Below are positions 32,271-40,204 of a stretch of DNA of 64,000 nt, piece by piece. This stretch comes from Nitrobium sp046350935 (GTDB lineage Bacteria > Nitrospirota > Thermodesulfovibrionia > Thermodesulfovibrionales > Dissulfurispiraceae). The position numbers were made by a program, and so were the translations under genes. The stretch spans positions 1 to 64,000 of the forward strand of contig JAXLZK010000011.1 of NCBI GenBank assembly GCA_046350935.1, read 5' to 3'. The stretch's first letter is position 1. Each line of letters starts with the position of its first letter. The notes beneath the pieces were generated by a model. That model had not been told where the DNA came from, made no database searches, and saw nothing but the letters and a program-made list of their open reading frames with translations.

Positions 32271-34262
32271 TTATTCCTTGATGCTCGCAGCGATGGGAGC
32301 GTTCTGCTCCTCGAGCATCTTCTTCAGATTGGGGAACTTGTCCTTCATATGGGGAATATGCATCGCCTGCATGAATTCCTTCTCGAAGGCGGGATCGGTG
32401 GCGATTTCAAGGAACTGGACCCATCGTGCGCGCTCCGTGGCTTCGGTCCTCTTGTTCCTGTTCAGAAGGGCCATCCGGGCGCCGTCTCCTGCAGCGTTTC
32501 CGACCACTACCACCTTCTCGATGGGAACGTCGGGGAACATGCCGAGGGTGAGGGACGCCTCCCTGTCGATGTGGCTGCCGAAAGCGCCCGCCAGCTCGAC
32601 CCTGTCGAGGGTCTCGAAGCCCATCTTCTTCATCATGAGCTTTGCACCGGTATAGAGGGCGCCCTTTGCCAGCTGAAGGGCGCGGACGTCGTTCTGGGCA
32701 ACGGTAATGTCCTGGTTGATGGAGGTTTCATCCGCCCAGGCAAGAACGTATTCAGGCTTGCCGTCGACATCGTGCCGTACCCGCTCGCTCCCGGTGTTCA
32801 TCACGAACTTGCCGGTCTTATCGATGACCCCCGCCTTGAACATCTCTGCGATGACGTCGATGATGCCGGAGCCGCAGATGCCTTTGGCGTTGATCTTCCC
32901 GTCGATATTGGTATGCCAGTCGTCCTTCCCGATCACCTTGTACTGGGGTTCTTTCGTCGCGGGGTCGATCTTCACCTTCTCGATGGCCCCGGGAGCGGCC
33001 CGCATGCCGAATTTGATCTGGGCGCCCTCGAAGGCGGGACCGGTGGCGCAGGAAGTGGAGCTGACAGTGCGCCTGTTGCCGAGGAGCAGCTCGCCGTTCG
33101 TTCCGATATCGATGATGAGCACCTTGTCGTCCTGGTTGTACGGCTCCTGGGCGATGAGCACGCCGACGTTGTCCGGGCCGACGAAGCCCGCCTCGATGGG
33201 CAGTACATGGAGATAGCTCCCCGGATTGATTTTGATGCCGAGGTCGCGCGCCTTGATGTCCAGGGAGCGCTGCACCGCGGGGATAAAGGGCGAACGGCCG
33301 ATGTAGACAGGGTTAAGGCCGAGGAAAATGTGGTGCATCGCGGTATTGAAGACGATGGTCAGATCGTCGATGATATAGCCGGGATGCGGTCCGTTCTTAT
33401 GCACCTCGGTCACTACCTTCTCGATAATACTGTTGAGACCCGCGATGATGGCGTCCTGCATGGTCTTGAGACCCTCGGGGTTGGTCATGGCATAGGTGAT
33501 ACGGGACATGACGTCCTCGCCGTAGGGCACCTGCGGGTTCATCATGGATTCGGTGTTGATTACCTTTCCGGTGCCGAGGTCGGTGAGGTAGCCGACGCAG
33601 GTGGTGGTTCCTATGTCGACCGCAAGGCCGTAGCTGACCTGTACGGAACCGGGCTCCACCTTGATGATCTCCTTGTCGTTCCAGACGGTGAAGGTGGCCA
33701 TCCATTCACCTGCCCTCAGTGCATCCTGGAGGCCGAGAAGGACTTTGTAATCGAATACCAGCCCCTTGATCCCGTATTCCTCTTCAAACGCCTTCAGGAC
33801 CCTCTCGTAGTCGCCGGTGGTCATGTCGTGAAGGGTGGGCGGAGTCAGACTGACCGTATATTTTTTTACCGCGGGGTCGAGGGCGATGGAAAGCTCCTTC
33901 GCCGCCTTCCGGACCACCTGCTTGCCGGCCCGGGAGCGTTCGGGGACGAAGACCTTGAGGTCGCCGTGGACCTCGACGGCGCAGGCGAGCCTGATGTTCG
34001 GTCCGTCCTCGTGCTTGACATGCTTCAATTCATCCTTTGTGAGCTCCGTCGGGGCGAGGTGGGACATCCTGGAATCGATGTTGTCCTTCTCGAAGTACCC
34101 CTCCTCGATCCTGACCTTGCACTTTCCGCATACCTTCTTGTTGCCGCAGAGCGCCTCGATATCGACGCCGAGCTGCTGGGCGGCTTCGAGAAGGGTCTTC
34201 CCCTCTTCGATCTCTCCCCGCCGGCCCGCCGGCTGAAAGATTACTTTATGTTTGTTCGCCAT
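32271..34262 (-). CDS. RamA-like corrinoid-protein reductive activator (ASKHA ATPase, 2Fe-2S)
   Basis: This 663-residue protein rescues corrinoid proteins oxidised to Co(II) by ATP-dependent reduction. Residues 1-105 form a plant-type 2Fe-2S ferredoxin domain with Cys39, Cys45, Cys48 and Cys94. The ASKHA ATPase/DUF4445 part follows, with phosphate loop YGLAVDIGTTTCVGYL, a second loop VLIIDIGTNGELLLG, and AGAFGSHIDR near the C-terminus. The N-terminal 2Fe-2S domain is that of bacterial RACE proteins; archaeal RamA instead carries C-terminal 4Fe-4S clusters. No other activator is in the window, so it may serve the Pyl methyltransferases as well as its own operon. Confidence 0.9.
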   Translation of the reverse strand: MANKHKVIFQPAGRRGEIEEGKTLLEAAQQLGVDIEALCGNKKVCGKCKVRIEEGYFEKDNIDSRMSHLAPTELTKDELKHVKHEDGPNIRLACAVEVHGDLKVFVPERSRAGKQVVRKAAKELSIALDPAVKKYTVSLTPPTLHDMTTGDYERVLKAFEEEYGIKGLVFDYKVLLGLQDALRAGEWMATFTVWNDKEIIKVEPGSVQVSYGLAVDIGTTTCVGYLTDLGTGKVINTESMMNPQVPYGEDVMSRITYAMTNPEGLKTMQDAIIAGLNSIIEKVVTEVHKNGPHPGYIIDDLTIVFNTAMHHIFLGLNPVYIGRSPFIPAVQRSLDIKARDLGIKINPGSYLHVLPIEAGFVGPDNVGVLIAQEPYNQDDKVLIIDIGTNGELLLGNRRTVSSTSCATGPAFEGAQIKFGMRAAPGAIEKVKIDPATKEPQYKVIGKDDWHTNIDGKINAKGICGSGIIDVIAEMFKAGVIDKTGKFVMNTGSERVRHDVDGKPEYVLAWADETSINQDITVAQNDVRALQLAKGALYTGAKLMMKKMGFETLDRVELAGAFGSHIDREASLTLGMFPDVPIEKVVVVGNAAGDGARMALLNRNKRTEATERARWVQFLEIATDPAFEKEFMQAMHIPHMKDKFPNLKKMLEEQNAPIAASIKE

Positions 34263-34406
34263 GATGGAATCCTCCTGAAAATATTTTTATTGCCATGCTT
34301 CCGGGGTCCTGGCATCAGGCAACATTTCTCCCATGGGGGAAACTCCCGAGGGCCCTGTTGTTGGTGTCCCGGAGTAAAAATCCACACTGTACAGCCGGAA
34401 AGGTGC

Positions 34407-35048
34407 TTACCTGCGCTTATTCCCGCTGCGGGAAAAAGGGCAAATCGTTATACAAAGGCCGCAATTCGGTTTCTCGGTGAAGCCGTGTCTCATCTTCTTG
34501 AGAGACCTGCACTTGTCGTAGGCGACGAGCTCTTGCCGTGGGTCCACCATCGACCAGAGGCGCCCCTTCACCGCGCCGGAGGGGCAATGCTGGACGCAGA
34601 GGTCGCACTCCCCGCACTGCGAGTCGGAAACCGGCATGTCGGGAATGAGGGGGGCATCGGTCAGGACCGTTGCCCAGGACATCTTCGAACCGTACGTATT
34701 ATTGATGATGAGCCCGTTCTTGCCGATCCATCCGAGCCCGGAGCATGTGGCGGCGGTCTTATGGCTGACAAGGTGGTAGAGCTTGGTTATGAGCTTGTCC
34801 TTTCTCCTGTCGGAGTCGGGAGGGATCACAAAGCTCCGGTACCCCCGTTCCTTCAACCACGTTTCGGCCAGTTTCTGGAGCCGCTCAAGCTGTTCGTTGG
34901 TGTCGCTGCTCAGTCCCCTGTTCAGGGCTATGGCTATCCCCCTGTTGAGGTGGATGAGCTCAGGCGTGAGCGCCTGAGTCACATCACCCACCCCGACAAG
35001 GGTTGCACCCTCTCTCTGTAAAAGCTCTTTGAGAGGCTTCGTTTTCAC
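34407..35048 (-). CDS. 4Fe-4S protein, epoxyqueuosine reductase-like (QueG-related)
   Basis: This 213-residue protein has two C-terminal 4Fe-4S motifs: CGECDLCVQHCP and, further on, CGLCITICP with an extra Cys (YDKC). The central part (GLGWIGKNGLIIN) resembles the corrinoid-binding region of QueG-type reductases. It is shorter than QueG, about 310-380 residues, and lacks the C-terminal repeats, so it is not a queuosine enzyme. It lies between a corrinoid-protein gene and the RamA-type gene. Electron delivery to the activator or to Co(II) corrinoid is the best inference. Confidence 0.75.
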   Translation of the reverse strand: MKTKPLKELLQREGATLVGVGDVTQALTPELIHLNRGIAIALNRGLSSDTNEQLERLQKLAETWLKERGYRSFVIPPDSDRRKDKLITKLYHLVSHKTAATCSGLGWIGKNGLIINNTYGSKMSWATVLTDAPLIPDMPVSDSQCGECDLCVQHCPSGAVKGRLWSMVDPRQELVAYDKCRSLKKMRHGFTEKPNCGLCITICPFSRSGNKRR

Positions 35049-35054
35049 CTTCCA

Positions 35055-35741
35055 CTACTTCTTGCCGGCTTTTTCGTCCCTCAGCTTCTTCAGGAAGCTC
35101 ACCATCTTTATCGCCTCTTTCAGGGCGTTGCTTGCGTCCTCCGCATACCCGTCGGCTCCCCACTTGTCGGCCAGTTCCTTGGAGGTGGGAGCGCCGCCGA
35201 TCATGATCATGCAGTCGGGGTTCTTCTCTTTGATCTTCTCGATGACCTTCGGCATGCCGACCATCGAGGTGGTCATCATCGCGGAGAGACATACGAGGTC
35301 GGAGTCGGTCTTCAGCTGCTCCTCGACGAACTTGTCGAGGGGCACGTCCCTGCCGAGGTCGTAAACGTTAAAGCCTGCCACGTCGAACATCATCTTGACC
35401 AGGTTCTTGCCGATGTCGTGGACGTCGCCTTCCACCGTGCCGATCACCACCGCGCCCTTGAGGCCGATGTCCATCTGCTGGCAGTGGGGCTTCAGGATGT
35501 CCAGGCCGGCATAAAGGGCATCCGCGCACATCAGGATCTCGGGGACGAAGTACTCCTGCGCCTCGAAGAGTCTTCCCACCTCTTCCATGCCGGAGACCAG
35601 GCCGTCGAAAATCGCCTCGTTCGCATCCATACCCAGGTCGAGGGCTTCCTGCGCGCCTTCCTTGCAGGCGTCCTCGTCGTACTGGATAACGCCGTTCCTC
35701 ATCTTCTCGAGAACTTCTTTCTTTTTTGCTTCGTCTACCAT
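35055..35741 (-). CDS. Methyltransferase corrinoid protein, paralogue 4
   Basis: This 228-residue corrinoid protein has a helical cap domain and a B12 domain with GTVEGDVHDIGKNLVKMM carrying the cobalt-ligand His, SAMMTTSM and IGGAPTSKELAD. It diverges from the three paralogues of the Pyl island, so it has its own substrate enzymes. It follows the UroD-family gene at 35741-36766 with a 1-nt overlap and precedes the Fe-S protein by 6 nt. It would be the methyl carrier of the second methyl-transfer system. Confidence 0.88.
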   Translation of the reverse strand: MVDEAKKKEVLEKMRNGVIQYDEDACKEGAQEALDLGMDANEAIFDGLVSGMEEVGRLFEAQEYFVPEILMCADALYAGLDILKPHCQQMDIGLKGAVVIGTVEGDVHDIGKNLVKMMFDVAGFNVYDLGRDVPLDKFVEEQLKTDSDLVCLSAMMTTSMVGMPKVIEKIKEKNPDCMIMIGGAPTSKELADKWGADGYAEDASNALKEAIKMVSFLKKLRDEKAGKK

Positions 35742-36766
35742 TATTTTTTCCCTCCGTAGTTTTTAGTCTCGTCCATCATCGCGATCATATTCTGCGGCGG
35801 CACGGTCGGCCAGATGTCGCAGCCGGGCCATATCGCGCTTACTCCGTCATCGATGCATTTCCGTATTGTTGTCCTGACAAGGTTCTCGTCACCGGATACG
35901 AGCACGTTGTACGGGTCGTAGTTCCCGAAGATGAGGGTGTCCTGGCCGAGTTTTTTCCGCGTCTCCGCCACATCGTTCTTCTGTTCGACGCTGATTGCGG
36001 TGGGGTACGTCTCCATCATGAACGTCACGATATCGTTGGTCTTTCCGCAGATGTGCAGCACCGAATACGCCTTGATCTCCTTGATGATCTTCTGGAGAGG
36101 CGGCAGGATCAGGTTCTTGAAGACCCGGGGGCTCAATACGTCGGAGGTCGCGCCCATCTCGCGGACGGTGATGAAGTCGGCGCCCGCCTTCTCGTACTCT
36201 TTCGCGACGATAATGATGGCGTCCGCCATCACATCAAGAAGCTTTGCCACCTTGTCCTGTTTCTTGAAAGAGAGCTTCAGGAGGTCGTTCAGCTCCATGA
36301 TCTGGCCCGCCAGGGTGAAGGGGCCGAGCACATAGGAGCCGATGGCGACCTCGTTGCCGATGTCGGCCTTGAGCAGTTTGATAGCCTCGCGGAGGAGGGG
36401 CACCCTTCCCCTGTTGGCCAGGTCGGAGGGGAGGGAGATGTCCATCTCGTCTTCCTTGTGGATGAGCTTCTCCTTGATCGTGGGATACAGAATTCCTTCT
36501 GCAGTGGGATACACGTTGATCTGGCATCCCATCGCCTCCGCTTCCACGCAGAGGTCGACGGGGGCCACCCCGCACTCGAAGCCGAAAAGCTTATACGTAG
36601 TGGCGGCGGTGTCCGCCATCATCTTCGCATCCAGGTGGATGCCGGCGAACTTGTACCCAAGCTTGTTGATCCCCTCTTCAGTGACATTTCCCATTCCACT
36701 GAAGCAGGGTACCCGGTCGATGGGTTCGCCTTTGAACAGTTTCAGTACTCTTTCTCTCGAATTCAT
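35741..36766 (-). CDS. UroD-superfamily methyltransferase (MtaA/MtbA/O-demethylase type) 1
   Basis: This 341-residue TIM-barrel protein of the uroporphyrinogen-decarboxylase superfamily has zinc ligands expected at VLHICGKTND (His and Cys) and IWPGCDIWPT (Cys). The start at 36766 follows AGAAAGGAG at some distance; an open frame extends 16 codons upstream without a better site. Adjacent genes encode its corrinoid protein and an MtrH-type protein. Since no MttB- or MtaB-type enzyme is present, one of the two UroD-type proteins may be the substrate methyltransferase, as in some bacterial O-demethylation systems. Confidence 0.85.
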   Translation of the reverse strand: MNSRERVLKLFKGEPIDRVPCFSGMGNVTEEGINKLGYKFAGIHLDAKMMADTAATTYKLFGFECGVAPVDLCVEAEAMGCQINVYPTAEGILYPTIKEKLIHKEDEMDISLPSDLANRGRVPLLREAIKLLKADIGNEVAIGSYVLGPFTLAGQIMELNDLLKLSFKKQDKVAKLLDVMADAIIIVAKEYEKAGADFITVREMGATSDVLSPRVFKNLILPPLQKIIKEIKAYSVLHICGKTNDIVTFMMETYPTAISVEQKNDVAETRKKLGQDTLIFGNYDPYNVLVSGDENLVRTTIRKCIDDGVSAIWPGCDIWPTVPPQNMIAMMDETKNYGGKK

Positions 36767-36788
36767 TACCCTTGTTTCTCCTTTCTGA

Positions 36789-37745
36789 TTATTTTCCCTT
36801 TTTCCTCGAACCACCCTCTTGCAGTTTCTGTATGAAGTCGCCGTAATACTTTCTCAGCGGCAGATTCGGATTTTCGAACACGACACCCGTCTCGTCGTAG
36901 ACCAGGGTGGACAGGAGCATATGGGCGCTCGCAACGGCCGGGAACACTCTCGGTGCGGTGACCGCGGGGCCGGAGAAGTTGAAATCGCTCCACAGCGAAG
37001 AGGACATGCCCTGCACCACGGCGTCCATTGCCTTGAAGCCGTCGAGGCCCCACTTGTCCTTGATCTCTTTCCACATGTGCGTCCCGTTTGAGTAGGCGCC
37101 GCCGCAGGGGAGGCCGTGCTTCTCCTTGATCATCCTGTTCGCCACGAGGGAGAAGGAGGTGGAGGGCATATTCATGACCGAAGTGTCGACAATAACCGTG
37201 TCGAACGCATCGGCGCCCTGCTCCAGGATCGCTTCCAGGGACTTCACCCTGCCGGCGGGGGACTGGTCCTGGTCGTCGAAGGCCTGAATGACCACGTGCT
37301 TGATGCCCAGGTCCTTCAGCTTCTGCACCTGGCCCTTGATGTCCTTGTCCCAGGGGGTGATGCTGTTGTAGAGAAATTTGTCCTGAACGCCCAGCTTCGA
37401 GACATACTCCGTCGCCTTCGCCCTCTGCTCCGCGACCCACATATCGATGCCGAAAGGCATGCTGGTCACTTCGAGGTAGAAATCGATATAGATCTTCGCT
37501 TCGTCAGGGGTGTTGGCGACCATGGCGACCATGCCGGGGATGCCGGTGAGCTCGGTCATCTCCTCCTGCTTCTTTATGATTTCCTTCGCCCTCTCTCTGT
37601 CGAAATTGCCTTTCCTGTCCTGGACGATCTTGTCCTTGTTGTGGAACATGGAGGTGATCATGAGGGGGGGATTTTCTCCGGGCTGCCCGCCGATCTTGAT
37701 GCCGGCGAGGTTGAACACTTTTTGCGTAGTATCAAATTTAAACAT
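36789..37745 (-). CDS. MtrH-family methyltransferase (methylcorrinoid:tetrahydrofolate type)
   Basis: This 318-residue protein is homologous to tetrahydromethanopterin S-methyltransferase subunit H. Family blocks include NPPLMITSMFH, IDMWVAEQRAKA, VVIQAFDDQDQSP and GLPCGGAYSNGTH. In bacteria lacking methanopterin, such proteins (for example MtgA of glycine-betaine demethylation) pass methyl from a corrinoid protein to tetrahydrofolate. That role is inferred here. AAAGGAGACGGA precedes the ATG at 37745; an extra 16 codons upstream lack a site. It heads the minus-strand operon, 35 bp downstream of a promoter-like element shared with the XRE regulator gene. Confidence 0.85.
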   Translation of the reverse strand: MFKFDTTQKVFNLAGIKIGGQPGENPPLMITSMFHNKDKIVQDRKGNFDRERAKEIIKKQEEMTELTGIPGMVAMVANTPDEAKIYIDFYLEVTSMPFGIDMWVAEQRAKATEYVSKLGVQDKFLYNSITPWDKDIKGQVQKLKDLGIKHVVIQAFDDQDQSPAGRVKSLEAILEQGADAFDTVIVDTSVMNMPSTSFSLVANRMIKEKHGLPCGGAYSNGTHMWKEIKDKWGLDGFKAMDAVVQGMSSSLWSDFNFSGPAVTAPRVFPAVASAHMLLSTLVYDETGVVFENPNLPLRKYYGDFIQKLQEGGSRKKGK

Positions 37746-37779
37746 TCCGTCTCCTTTTACAAATGATATTTTCGTGAAC

Positions 37780-37794
37780 AATCTATGGTACAAT
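37780..37794 (-). promoter_or_regulatory. Shared 15-bp promoter/operator element, copy 1
   Basis: The minus strand reads ATTGTACCATAGATT, 35 bp before the mtrH-type start. An identical 15-mer lies at 52575-52589, 38 bp before the XRE regulator start and in the same orientation. The TACCAT part could be a -10 element. Confidence 0.4.
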
Positions 37795-37904
37795 AAACAT
37801 CATCGTTGCCTATGGGCAGTTATCCTTCGTCAGAGGGGTGCTGCCCCTTTTTTTTTCAGGGTTCGGGCGGAGTTGCCTCCTCCGGCCTTTCCCCGGCCTT
37901 TTTG

Positions 37905-38423
37905 TTAGAAGACTCCGTGGTCAAAACGGGGAGCAGGCAGATACTCCCAGCTCTCGCCCTTCCGGTACTTCGCCTCGATGTCGAGGCACTTGAGGGCGTA
38001 TTCAAAAGCATAGGGAATACCGGGGCCACCGGGAACGAAGCCTGCCAGAATCATTCCGATGGAGGCTGCCTCGAAAATTTCTCCCGTTGTTGCACCGGCA
38101 TTGATGGCCGGTACGACATGGATGATGCAGCGGGGGGAGCAATATGCGACTCCGCCGGCCATGAACATGAGCTCTTTTACTTTGCGGGAGAGTGCTCCGT
38201 CCGCAAAGAGGCTCGCGTAGAAGTCGGCGAAAGTTCTGCCCGGCTCAGGAGTTACGGTGTTGATGATCTGGAACATCCGGGGGACGAAGCCGCACTTCTC
38301 CTTCATGTACGCATTTACTTCTTCCGTTGTCATCATCTTCTGCTCTGCCATTTTCATCTCCTCCTTGGCTGTGCTTTCCGGCCTCATGGCCAGAAGCTTT
38401 CTGATCGAGTCTAAAATGCCCAT
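37905..38423 (-). CDS. Carboxymuconolactone decarboxylase/AhpD-family protein 1
   Basis: This 172-residue protein has an AhpD-like helical core with a redox-type CxxxC and downstream His (YCSPRCIIHVVPAINAGAT). GGGGAGGGCACA precedes the ATG. It lies within the methyl-transfer operon between the mtrH-type gene and the second UroD gene. AhpD-like proteins often transfer thiol electrons; here it could protect or reduce oxygen-sensitive cofactors. This is inference. Confidence 0.75.
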   Translation of the reverse strand: MGILDSIRKLLAMRPESTAKEEMKMAEQKMMTTEEVNAYMKEKCGFVPRMFQIINTVTPEPGRTFADFYASLFADGALSRKVKELMFMAGGVAYCSPRCIIHVVPAINAGATTGEIFEAASIGMILAGFVPGGPGIPYAFEYALKCLDIEAKYRKGESWEYLPAPRFDHGVF

Positions 38424-38495
38424 TGTGCCCTCCCCTTCTACTTCGTTTTTTCAATCCCTCTTGCCTTCTTCATCACCTCCCCTCGGAACGGCGTG

Positions 38496-39536
38496 TTAGT
38501 ACTTCCAGTTAAGAGCTACGTCGTGGAAAGCCTTGAGATTCTCGTACGAAATGGTCGGCGGGATATCGCAGCCGGGTACAAGGATGAACCCGCCGTCTTT
38601 CCCCGCTATCTCGATGACTTCCCTGCATGCCTGCTCCACCTCTTCCTTCGTCTTATTCATCATGACGTGGACGGGAGCGACATTGCCGCCGAAGCTCATT
38701 TTGCCGAAGAGTACCTCCTTTGCCTTGGCTATGTCAACCTTCTGATCAAAGAAAATGGTGGTGCACCCGGTGTCGATAAACTGCTCGAGACGGTCGCCGG
38801 TGTTGCCGCAGATATGGAGAATGGTATGGACCCCCTTTGACTTCGCCCAGTCGCTTATCTTCCTGAGCGGGGGAACGGCAAAGCGGGCCATCTGCTTTGG
38901 GTTGATCAGGTCGCCCGAGGCAGTGGGGTCGGCGATGGCGATCGCTTCGAGGCCGGCGTTGACCAGGGGCTCGTAAAGAGTGATCAGAAGGTCGGCGCAG
39001 AAGTCTACCATCTTCTCGACGAAGGCGGGCTTCTTGAAGGTTGCTTTCATGAAGTCCTCCTCCCCCACGAAGCGGGCCGCCAGGGTGAAAGGCCCCCAGC
39101 AGGTCATGGTGACCAGGTATGTGTCGCCTATCTTCTCTTTCACCTTCAGGGTGGCGTCCATGACCGTCTTGACGACGGGGTGCTTAAAAATATCCTGTAT
39201 GTCGAGCTTGTTGATATCTTCTTCGGAATGGATGAAATGGTCGGTCATGTCGGGAGCGCCGATTTCCCGGTATTTGATGCCGGCCCCGAACTTCGCGCCG
39301 AGGGCCGCAGCATGGAAATTGTTAAACCCCGATCCCACATAGACAACGTCGCTCCTGACCCTTTCCGCCTCGGCGACGCACATCGTCACCATCTTGTCGA
39401 CGTCGTGGGAAAGTTCTTCGAAGCTGGTGCCGTAGTCCTTGATGCTCCACATGCCGCCGCCGAAAAGGGTCACCGGAACTCTTTCCGGCTTGCCGCCTTC
39501 AAACGCCTTTACGATCGTTTCTTTGGGTGTCATCAT
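38496..39536 (-). CDS. UroD-superfamily methyltransferase 2
   Basis: This 346-residue protein is related to, but clearly different from, the UroD-type protein at 35741. Zinc-ligand motifs are present: ILHICGNTGD (His, Cys) and LVPGCDIPPT (Cys). AAGGAGGAAGGAACGGT precedes ATG ATG. Together with the other UroD-type protein, the corrinoid protein and the MtrH-type protein, it completes a set of substrate methyltransferase, carrier and acceptor methyltransferase. Which UroD protein meets the substrate cannot be decided from the sequence. Confidence 0.85.
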   Translation of the reverse strand: MMTPKETIVKAFEGGKPERVPVTLFGGGMWSIKDYGTSFEELSHDVDKMVTMCVAEAERVRSDVVYVGSGFNNFHAAALGAKFGAGIKYREIGAPDMTDHFIHSEEDINKLDIQDIFKHPVVKTVMDATLKVKEKIGDTYLVTMTCWGPFTLAARFVGEEDFMKATFKKPAFVEKMVDFCADLLITLYEPLVNAGLEAIAIADPTASGDLINPKQMARFAVPPLRKISDWAKSKGVHTILHICGNTGDRLEQFIDTGCTTIFFDQKVDIAKAKEVLFGKMSFGGNVAPVHVMMNKTKEEVEQACREVIEIAGKDGGFILVPGCDIPPTISYENLKAFHDVALNWKY

Positions 39537-39563
39537 ACCGTTCCTTCCTCCTTGGAATGTTTG

Positions 39564-39926
39564 TCACGCCTGTTTTTCCCGTTTCAGTACCGACAGCGTA
39601 TTGATGAAGTCCACCAGTTGATCCACCTCTTCCGGTCTCTTTACGATGGCGACGTCCCCTCCTGATCCGTATCCGCCGATGATGATGATGATGATATCGG
39701 GGTTGAGGTTCTTTATGATGGTCGCCGCCTCCGTCGCATTGAGTCCCACATCCCTCGAGTCGAGGATCACCGCCAGGTAGAGCCTGTCCAGGACGCGCTT
39801 GACCGCTTCGGCGGTATGTTCGCTGGTTTCCACCTGGTACCCGGAATCCCGGAGAGGTCCGTACAACTCCTTGGTAAGCAGGGGGTCCTGGCTGCAAAGC
39901 AGGATACTCTTCAGGCATTCAACCAT
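39564..39926 (-). CDS. Stand-alone receiver-like domain protein
   Basis: This protein of about 120 residues has a response-regulator receiver fold. The phospho-acceptor Asp lies in LAVILDSRD, a hydrophobic IIIIIIGGYGSGG strand follows, and the conserved Lys is in IVKRP. The acidic pair expected near the N-terminus (CSQDP) is degenerate and there is no output domain. The start is uncertain: 39926 is preferred over 39974, neither has a clear site. It is the first gene of the run leading into the second UroD gene, with an AT-rich -10-like TATAAT (40012-40017, minus) upstream. Confidence 0.65.
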   Translation of the reverse strand: MVECLKSILLCSQDPLLTKELYGPLRDSGYQVETSEHTAEAVKRVLDRLYLAVILDSRDVGLNATEAATIIKNLNPDIIIIIIGGYGSGGDVAIVKRPEEVDQLVDFINTLSVLKREKQA

Positions 39927-40011
39927 AGCGCCATGAATGAAAGCAAATTTAATGCCATGATACGCTGCCCGCACAGAGCCCTGAAGCTCAGGGGGAAAAA
40001 CAAAACTATTA

Positions 40012-40017
40012 ATTATA
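40012..40017 (-). promoter_or_regulatory. Possible -10 element upstream of the receiver gene
   Basis: A TATAAT hexamer on the minus strand lies in an AT-rich patch about 90 bp before the receiver start. No convincing -35 element is seen. Confidence 0.35.
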
Positions 40018-40091
40018 ACATATTGTAAATCAGGAATTATATCGGGAAAGTTCAGGGAGAGGGGAAGCCGCTCTCTGCGCGGGGTATCCGG

Positions 40092-40119
40092 CCCCGCTGC
40101 CGCATGGTGCGGAGCGGGG
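40092..40119. repeat. Hairpin in the divergent region between receiver and G3E GTPase genes
   Basis: CCCCGCT...AGCGGGG with an inner CCGC/GCGG forms a stable hairpin, followed on the plus strand by AAAAA rather than T residues. It is therefore not an intrinsic terminator of either gene. Confidence 0.45.
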
Positions 40120-40154
40120 AAAAATTACCCTGTCAGTCTGGGGAAAAATACCCC
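40116..40154 (+). promoter_or_regulatory. Tandem operator-like repeats upstream of the G3E GTPase
   Basis: GGGGAAAAATTACCC (40116-40130) and GGGGAAAAATACCCC (40140-40154) repeat with a 24-bp period just upstream of the promoter at 40169-40198. Each copy is near-palindromic. Confidence 0.5.
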
Positions 40155-40168
40155 ACTCCCGGGTGCGC

Positions 40169-40198
40169 TTGTTTTAAACAAGACTTTTTAGGTATACT
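40169..40198 (+). promoter_or_regulatory. Sigma-70-like promoter of the G3E GTPase gene (possible leaderless mRNA)
   Basis: TTGTTT (40169-40174) and TATACT (40193-40198) are 18 bp apart. The ATG at 40205 lies where transcription would start, and no ribosome-binding site precedes it. Confidence 0.5.
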
Positions 40199-40204
40199 TT
40201 ACCC

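Noticed and set aside
34263..34406. Possible cobalamin or other riboswitch before the RamA-type gene
   Set aside because: Short inverted repeats exist but no recognisable riboswitch core (for example a B12 box) could be found in this or other leaders.
32349..35021. 890-codon plus-strand open frame opposite the RamA-type gene
   Set aside because: It is the antisense of well-supported minus-strand genes. High GC removes stops; composition is not protein-like.
40092..40119. Hairpin taken as terminator
   Set aside because: It is followed by A residues on the plus strand and lies upstream of both divergent genes, so nothing ends there.
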